From contig CANXME010002558.1 of assembly GCA_948144175.1 (NCBI GenBank), positions 124,001-188,000 on the forward strand: a DNA stretch of 64,000 bases, read 5' to 3'. The position numbers and the translations under genes were made by a program. Of the stretch, positions 56,830-64,000 are shown piece after piece (position 1 is the stretch's first letter; each line of letters opens with the position of its first letter). The notes under the pieces are model-generated. The model did no database searches, was not told where the DNA came from, and saw nothing but the letters and a program-made list of their open reading frames with translations. This stretch comes from Closterium sp. NIES-65 (lineage: Eukaryota; Streptophyta; Zygnematophyceae; Desmidiales; Closteriaceae).

Positions 56830-59800
56830 ATGGCTAGCCCACAGGTGCTAGTTTTCGATGCTAAGGGCCGCCCAATGAAGTTTGACACCTGGCTAGATGA
56901 CCTGCACCTCTATCTACAGCTCACTGCCAAGGACAACATCTCACTGAACGATCACGCCTAGGCCATGTCACTGCCCCTGCTGCTACTCCTGACAGCACTG
57001 CCCGCTCACAGTGGCAGACTCGTGATGCCCACGCTCGCTTCGCTATTCGCAACTCCCTGCCGATAGACGAGCGCGAGCACTTTGGCCAGCACAAGACTGC
57101 ACAGGCACTGTACACAGCTGTCGTTGCTCGCTACTCCTCACCTGCCTCTGCCGCGCTAGGCCGTCTCTCCCTCCCCTACCTGTTTCCCGACCTGGCCTCG
57201 TTCCACATTGTCGCTGACCTCATCACGCATCTCCGTACTAGTGAGGCCCGCTTCCGTGCCGCCATGCCGATGAGTTCCTTGCCACGCACCCCCCCCCACT
57301 CTGGCTCACTCTCTACCACCTAGTCACCCACCTCCCTGATACTCTACGTGCTGTCAGGGATCACTTCCTAGCTCGCTGCCCCACTGAGCTCACCATTGCC
57401 CTCCTCAAGAAGGAGCTGCTTGCAGCTGAGGCTGGCACAGTAGCTGTAGGTGCCTCTCGTGGCGACCCCCGTACCTCGTTCTTTGAGGGGTTTTCTCCTT
57501 CCCCCCTTCTTCCCTCTGTCGCCTTGCTGCTGCTAGTCGACCTCCTTGGTGCTGAGAAGGTCGGTACTGCGTCTCCTTCGAGCGGGCGCCGCAGCGGCAG
57601 GGGCAAAGGGGGCAAGAGCGGTGGCGGTGACGGCAGGGGAGGGGGTGGTGGGGGTGGGGCGGCGGTGGAGGTGGTGGCACGACTGGAGGGGCTAGTGCAG
57701 CGGTGGGGGTGGTGGCTGCAGCGGCACGGGAGGTGGCAGGGCGGAGGCGGTGGGGTGGGGTGGCGGTGGACGCGGCGGCGGCAGGGGTTGGGGTGGTCGA
57801 GGAGGTGGCAGCGGCGGTGGTGGTCGTGGAGGCGCGGGCTTGGCCAGGGCCAGCAGCACATTTCGTCGCCCCAGGAGGTCCGTGAGTGGAACTCTCAGCA
57901 CGCGGGGGGGGGGGGGGGGGGGGGGGGGGTGGCTTTAGCTGCACGTACATCATTCGCACTGGTGACTGCACTGGTCAGCCGTGTGGGGGACCGCACGCCA
58001 CACAGCGCTGCTTCGCTCGTCTCAACGACGCTTGGCGTGTTCAGTTCCCTCAGGCCACTGAGTTGCCCCGCTGGATTGATCTCGTGAAGAAGGGAATTGA
58101 TATCTATGCTCTAGACTTTTATGCTATTCTCACTGCTATGTATCTGATGTCTACTAGTGGAGAGGGTGCTGAGTACCTGTGTGTGCCGCCCGACCGGGCA
58201 TTAGGACTAGTGCGTCTGCCGCTCCAGGTACTCGCGTGTCTGCTACCCCAGGTGTTGGTGAGGCAGCTCCTCTAGGTGCTTGTGCGTCTGCCCCCCCTGG
58301 TACTAAGTGGACTGCAGCACTTCACACCTTCACACTGGACTCAGGTGCTTCTCGCTGCTCTTTCATGACCGCACTGCCCTTGAGCCGCTTGCTCGGCCAG
58401 TTGCTGTCTCCCTCGCTGACCCCTCTGGGGGTCCGGTCATTGCGTCCTCCTCCACTGTCCTTCCCTGTCCTGCGGTCCCGTCGGGCACACTGTCAGGTCT
58501 CCACCTCCCCTCGTTCTCTACGAACCTGGTGGCAGGATGTGCGCTCCAGGACGGGGGGGTTCACCAGTTCACCCCTGCCTACGAGCGCGTGACACACTGC
58601 ACGTGTGCTCGTACGGGCCGTCACTTGGCTACCTTCACTCGGCAGCCGGGGTCGGACGTGTACACACTGACCACTGAGTCCCCTCAGGTCGCTGCGTCTG
58701 CGTCTGCGTCCGCGTCAGGTCAGCTGTCAGCCCCCTGCTCGTGTCGCTCTCTGGCACACGAGACTGTCCTCTGGCACCACCGCCTTGGCCACCCGTCTGT
58801 GCAGCGGCTTCGTGCCATGCACTCCCGGTACCTTGTCTCTGGCCTTCCCAGGGTCCTTCCTCCCCTCCCTCCCTCACCTGCTTCTCCCTGTCTTCCCTGT
58901 GTCGAGGGGCGGCAGCGCGCCGCTCCTCACTCCTCCTCGTTTCCCCTTACGTCTGCTCCCTTGCAGACGCTCCACATGGACGTGTGGGGCCCAGCCCGCG
59001 TCCGTGGTCAGGGTCAGGAGAGGTACTTCCTGATAGTTGTTGACGACTACTCGCGCTACACCACGGTCTTCCCCTTGTGCACCAAGGGTGAGGTCCTTGA
59101 TGTCTTGATCCCTGGATTCGCAGAGCCCGTCTCCAGCTCAGCGAGCATTTCCACTCGGACTTTCCTGTCCTGCGCTTGCACTCTGACAGAGGTGGTGAGT
59201 TCTCCTCCGACCTCTTGGCAGCCTACTGTGCTGAGCACGGCATTGAGCAGTCGTTCACTCTTCCGGCCTCTCCATAGCAGAATGGGATTGCAGAGCGCCG
59301 CATTGGCCTGGTCATGGAGGTCGCCCGTACCTCCTTGATCCATGCGGCTGCCCCCCACTTTTTGTGGCCGTTTGCGGTCCGGTATGCTGCGCATCAGCTC
59401 AACCTCTGGCCCTGTGTCTCCTTGCCGGAGACCTCGCCCACACTGCTGTGGACGGGGGAGGTTGGCGATGCGTCGCGTTTCTGGGTCTGGGGATCTCGAG
59501 CTTTTGTCCGCGATACGTCTGCGGACAAGCTCTCCTCCCGTGTTGTTCCTCCGTCTTCCTCGGCTTTGTCCCGGACGGCCTGGTTGGCAGTTTTACCACG
59601 CCACCTCGCGCCGAGTCTTGCCCTCTCAGGATGTCACTTTTGACGAGTCCGTCCCCTACTACCGCCTCTCCCCTACCGCACTGCCCCGCTCCCCCCCCGC
59701 CTCTCTTCCTCGCGCCAGGTGCTGCTGTTGTAGACCCCCTCCCCCCTCAGGGTGCCGCTCCCTCACGTGTGTCTCAGGTAGACCCGGTTAAGCCTGTTGA

Positions 59801-62800
59801 GGTAGCTGTCGACTCTCGTCCTGCTGCGGGTGCGGAGCCTGGGGGTGCTGAGCCTGGGGGTGCAGAGCCTAGGGGTGCGGAGCCTGGGGGTGCGGAGCCT
59901 GGGGGTGCTGAGCCTGGGGGTCCTGAGCCTGGGGATGCTGAGCCTGCGGGTGCTGAGCCGCAGAGTCCGGAGTCAGGGGGTTCTAAGTCTGGAGGTGCTG
60001 AGCCTGGGAGTCCTACACCTTGAGGAGCCCTCTCCTCGGAGCAGCTGCGTGAGTGGTACTTACAGTACTGCAGCCTCAGGAGGGGTACCTCTGGAGCCAG
60101 GCGTACTATTGGGACTGGTGCTGGTGCTTCTCCTCCTAGTCGGGAGCTCCCCTCCCGTGTGCGGATCCGTGAGTGGTACGAGCGGCGCTGTACTCTTCGG
60201 AGTGGCGTGCCTGGTGTCGTGGACCCCGCTGCTACTGGTGGTGCTACTGGTCTTGGAGACTCTATAGGTGCTGCTGGTGCTGCGGCCCCAGTGGTTGGAG
60301 CTGCTTCTGGTGCTGAGGACCCGGGCGCTGGTACTGCTGCTGGTGCTGAGGACCGGGCGTTGGAGCTGCTACTGGGGTGCGGACCCGGGAGTTGGAGCTG
60401 CTGCTGGGCTGAGGACCCTGACGCTGGTGCTGCTGCTGGTGTTGTGGACCCGGGAGTTGGAGCTGCTGCTGGTGCTGAGGACCCAGGAGTTGGAGCTGGG
60501 TGCTGGTGCTGCGGACCCTGGCGCTGGTGTCTCTGCTGGTTCTGGAGTCGCTGCACGGTCGCGGCCGTACTTCGTTCCGCTCCTTCAGCAGGTTCTGGTC
60601 AGCTCCCTCCTCCTTGTCCTCCTCCTCCTTAGGGTGTCCTCCGTATGTCCAGCTGCAGTCGCAGCTACCGTCTGCCTCCTCTCTCCCTGGTCCTGCTCCT
60701 TACACTGGTCCGATTGGAGGTCTTACTTAGCGTTGTGAGCCTGAGTCTCGTCCTGCGTTGCCTGAGTCTTGTCGTGCGTCACCTGTCCGTGCTTCTCTCA
60801 CTAGTAGACGTGTCCAGCGTCAGTGTCTTCCTGCTGTCCCAGGCACTCACCGGATGGCGCTTCTTCCCTCCTCTGCTCAACAGCGTGTCCCACTGCCGTC
60901 TCCTCCTGTGTCCTCTCTTCCTGCTCTTGCTGACCCGGAGTCTGACTCCCTTCGTGCTGCCAGTCCTACTGTCACGCGTCTCTTGGCTACTGTTGTCACT
61001 GACCCTTCCTTTGAGTCCGCTGCTGCGTCTGCCTTAGTTGCTGAGCTTGTCGACTTTGCTGCCACCTGTCGTCTAGACTACGCCGCTAGCCTAGTTGCTG
61101 AGTCTGAGTCTGTCTGTCCTCCGTCCGTCGGGGGTGAGTGTGCTCTTGGCAGTGACGTCCTTGAGGACAGGCAGGAGGAGTTGAGTGCTTTGCTACCGCT
61201 TTGCCCCATCTCGTGTCCATGCTTGTTGCCCCTGAGGGAGACCCGGATGCACCAGACATCCCGACCCCCGCTCTTACGCAGAGGCGATGGCCGGTCCCTA
61301 CTCCTCTTAGTGGCAGACAGCCATGGATACAGAGATGGCTTCCTGGAAGTCCACAGGCACCTACGCTAACGAGATTCCCCCCGCCTGGGGCGAACATCGT
61401 CAGTGGCATGTGGATTTTCAGGGTGAAGCGGCCGCCGGGCTCCCGCCTGTCTTCAAGGCGCGTTACGTTGCACGAGGCTTCAGTCAGCGAGAGGGAGTTG
61501 ACTTTTTCCAGACCTTCTCTCTGACCCCGAAGATGACCACTCTTCGGGTCCTCCCGCACGTCGCCGCTCAGCGTGACTACGAGCTCCACTCTCTTGACTT
61601 CAGCACTGCTTTCCTACAGGGCAGCCTGCACGAGGAGATCTGGCTGCGCCGCCCACCTGGCTTCACTGGGTCGTTCCCTCCTGGTACCCAGTGGAGCCTC
61701 CGACGGCCAGTCTACGGTCTCCGTCAGGCGCCACGTGAGTGGCATGACACACTGAGGACTACACTTGCAGCACTTGGGTTTGCGCCTTCTACTGCTGACC
61801 CGTCCCTGTTTCTACGCACCGACACCTCACTGCCGCCATTCTACATCCTCGTGTACGTCGACGACTTGGTCTTTACCACTACTGACACTGCGGCACTCGC
61901 CCACGTGAAGTCGGAACTACAGAAGAGACACACGTGCACAGACCTCGGTGAACTGACAAGCTATCTTGGCTTGCGGATCACCCGGGACAGAGCACGCCGC
62001 ACCATCACCTTGACTCAGTCACACATGGTGCAGCATGTCCTTCGGCGCTTCCGCTTCACGTACTCCTCGCCTCAGCCCACTCCTCTGCCTACCGGTCACT
62101 CGCTCTCAGCTCTGCCTTCGGATGAGTCTGTAGAGCCGAGTGGCCCGTATCCACAGCTTGTGGGTTGCCTCAGGTACCTGATGACCTGCACTCGACCTAA
62201 CCTAGCATACCCTCTTATCATTCTTGCACGCTATGTCGCTCCTGGCCGTCCGGAAGGAGCACATGGATGCAGCTAAGAGGGTGTTGCGCTACTTGTGCAG
62301 TACGTCGGGCATGGGGCTAGTGCTTGGAGGGCGAGTCCCAGTTGTTCTCACTGGGCACTCAGGCGCTTCTTGGGTATACAACCAGGCTACTCAGCGGTCG
62401 TCTCAGGGTTACACCTCCAGTCTTGGCTCTGGTTCAGTTTCTTGGCGCTCTACTCGCTCTTCTCTGTTCTCAGCTCCAGTTGTGAGGCTGAGATCTACGC
62501 CACAGCCATGACGGCCCAGGAGCTACGCTGGCTCACCTACTTGCTGACCGACCTTGGAGAGCGGCCTCGTTCTCCTCCAGTGCTGTACGTCGACAACAAG
62601 GCAGCCATTGCCTTGTGTCAGGAGCACAGACTGGAGCACAGAATGAAGCACATTGCTCTGCGCTTCTTCCTTGCTCGAGAGCTGCAGCAGCGTGGTCAGC
62701 TTCGTCTGCGTTACGTGGCCTCTGAGGCCAACACTGCTGATGTGTTCACTAAGGCGCTTCAGCCTTGTGACCATCAGCGCTTTTGCACTCTTATAGGCCT

Positions 62801-62830
62801 TGTGCCTACTGGACCTCACTTGCTACTTCT
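56830..62830 (+). pseudogene. gag-pol remains of copia J
   Basis: The capsid-like region (LSLPYLFPDLASFH) is followed by a Gly-rich tract and the knuckle CTYIIRTGDCTGQPCGG..HATQRC (about 57940-58011). Protease is near 58330. Integrase (about 58750-59560) has HHRLGHPSVQRLRAM, HMDVWGPARV and RNIGLVME-like remains. The linker has GGAEP repeats (59829-60010) and 11-residue repeats. RT (about 61320-62060) has YARGFSQREGVDFF and YVDDLVFTTTD. RNase H (about 62300-62800) has SSCEAEIYA and YVDNKAAIAL. Many breaks lie throughout. Confidence 0.86.
57904..57929 (+). repeat. G26 homopolymer in copia J gag
   Basis: Twenty-six consecutive G within the Gly-coding part of gag. Element F has G15 at the equivalent place (36332-36346). 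Such runs are slippage-prone and can form quadruplexes. Confidence 0.95.
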
Positions 62831-63065
62831 TGAGTCTGCTTGTACTGTGATCTCTATGTATATATACCTGCATGTTTACTCTTGCTAGGTTGTGATCATT
62901 GTACCTCTTGTTCTATTATAAACCTGCATGTGAACTGGTCTTGTGACCACTTGCTTGTGCTTGGAATTTGTGAGGTATCCTTGAGACACCCTGAGCTTGT
63001 TTTGCCTTCCTTTGCCTTGACTAGTCTTGTGATCCCTAGTTCTCCCCACTTCGCCTATGGGGGTG

Positions 63066-63197
63066 TGTCAAACATTATATATGTTGTGCTTGTTTAGGCT
63101 ACAGTGGGTTAGCCTATAGGGGGTACACAATTCTAGGGTTAGGTACTTGTACTGATTCCACTGTTAGTTCAATAATTCCTGTTCGTTCATTTCAACA
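63066..63197 (+). repeat. 3' LTR of copia J
   Basis: 132 bp preceded by the polypurine tract and followed by CCTAG. It has one difference from 56054-56185. Confidence 0.95.
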
Positions 63198-63202
63198 CCT
63201 AG

Positions 63203-63840
63203 CACACAGGTAGGTCAACCTCCAGCCCAGTACGGGGGCGGCCTACCAGCACTACAAGTCGACACCGCACCAACGCAGCTGGGTGGCGGCTTGCTAACGG
63301 TGCAAGTCGGCAGCCTGCCAGCGCTGCACCAAGACGGCTTGCCAATGCGGCAGGAGGGCGGCCTGCAAGCGTCATGGCCGCGGATAATTATATGCGCAAG
63401 CGCGCATATACAGGTCGAGTGTCAAGCACGTCATGTCTTGTCCCGCACACCATACGGGTGCCAAGTCGGCCACGTTCCGTCAGTTGTGGCCAATGCAACA
63501 CGTCGACCTTGGGATACGGGCTCATAGGTCGACTTCGCCAAAGCCTCCTGGATGTCGGCGCACCCCCACATAACTTCCCTGCCCTGGTCACTCGGTAGAC
63601 CAGATAATGCCCTCTGCGCCCTCAGGTCGACGAACCCCTTCGTCAACCACATAGGTCGAAATAGGCTGCTGGCTTCCCACCATCGGCAACTTCACAATGG
63701 TTCGCAGAAGTCGACCAAGACCGTCGACCTCCTCACTCAAGTCGACGTCAGCTACATGCAGCAGCCGGCCGCACCTCCTGTGTACCCAACTGCGAATTCG
63801 ACTTCTCCTAAGCGAGGGCGGGACCATTTCCCGTCAACAT
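63203..63840 (+). repeat. GTCGAC-rich dispersed repeat, copy 2 (LTR-like)
   Basis: It shares GTCGACCTTGGGATAC (about 63504-63519), AAGTCGACC motifs and a terminal stretch (TGTACCCAACTGCGAA, then CTAAGCGAGGGCGGGACC, ending CCCGTCAACA) with the copy at 45690-46556. Short open frames are on both strands with no domain. It is the DNA into which copia J inserted. Confidence 0.6.
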
Positions 63841-64000
63841 ACAAAATCTTCCACTTGCAAAATCGGGGTAGTTGTAAACAAATGGCTGCCAGAAAGGGTA
63901 GTCAGGGCATATTACCGCTGAAAAAATGGGTCTGGTTGCACTGTTGTCGAGGAGCAGTAACTACGTGGCTAACTGCTCGTATGCGACACGAACAAGGAAT
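63841..64000. other. unassigned window end
   Basis: 160 bp without recognisable features. Confidence 0.5.

Larger units (their letters stand above)
56054..63197 (+). mobile_element. Ty1/copia element J, full length but heavily broken
   Basis: 7,144 bp with 132-bp LTRs at 56054-56185 and 63066-63197 that differ at a single site. The CCTAG duplication is perfect (56049-56053 and 63198-63202). Primer-binding site TGGTTTCAGAGCAGGTCCC is at 56186, with a T-run beside GGGCCC, then a leader minisatellite. Gag starts at 56830 (MASPQVLVFDAKGRP). All parts to RNase H are present in order, and a polypurine tract TATGGGGGTG precedes the 3' LTR. It is broken, with roughly fifteen breaks. Near-identical LTRs with so many breaks suggest it was already defective when it was copied, or that its LTRs were homogenised. 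Confidence 0.94.

Overview
No complete host gene can be recognised in this 64-kb window. It is a stack of nested LTR retrotransposons plus a few plain DNA elements and satellite-like repeats. The primer-binding sites fit plant initiator-Met tRNA, one element is a Ty3/gypsy chromovirus with a chromodomain, and the dominant Ty1/copia family is very GC-rich. This suggests a plant-lineage genome, perhaps a streptophyte alga such as a zygnematophyte, or a spore-bearing plant. That placement is inference; no rRNA, organellar or host marker gene is present to confirm it. Absolute ages need a clade mutation rate, so ages below are relative (LTR-LTR differences counted by eye).

Layout. 1-3930: 3' part of copia element A (+), cut by the window edge. 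3931-23522: old chromovirus B (+; about 12% difference over the alignable LTR part), split by two younger minus-strand copia insertions, D (5151-12495, about 4%) and C (14983-21856, 3/131). 23523-25329: a second copy of B-type leader, then unassigned DNA with two minisatellites (55 bp and 29 bp). 25330-25574: a scrap of another minus copia. 25657-34122: remnant of a second gypsy element G (-), with the very young copia E (25880-33347; identical 131-bp LTRs, perfect CCACT duplication) inside its gag. 34123-39483: copia F (+), missing its 3' half. 39484-42150 and 54545-55345: two parts of one minus-strand copia element of another lineage (H/K), split by a block with 22-bp terminal inverted repeats and TTAA at both ends (42151-54544). 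That block, called T here, itself contains copia I (47777-54255, about 820-bp LTRs, CGTAT duplication), a Tc1/mariner-type MITE, a polypyrimidine tract of nearly 900 bp and other repeats. 56054-63197: copia J (+; CCTAG duplication, LTRs differing at one site but body heavily broken). 63203-64000: a GTCGAC-rich dispersed repeat also present inside T.

A, C, D, E, F and J are one copia lineage. They share short LTRs (about 125-132 bp), a minisatellite in the untranslated leader that differs in every copy, a Gly-rich gag with an unusual C-x13-C-x3-H-x4-C knuckle, and a GGAEP-type pentapeptide repeat between integrase and reverse transcriptase. The most notable candidate for something undescribed is block T: a TTAA-flanked, TIR-bounded element of about 5.9 kb before copia I landed in it, with no transposase that I can recognise.
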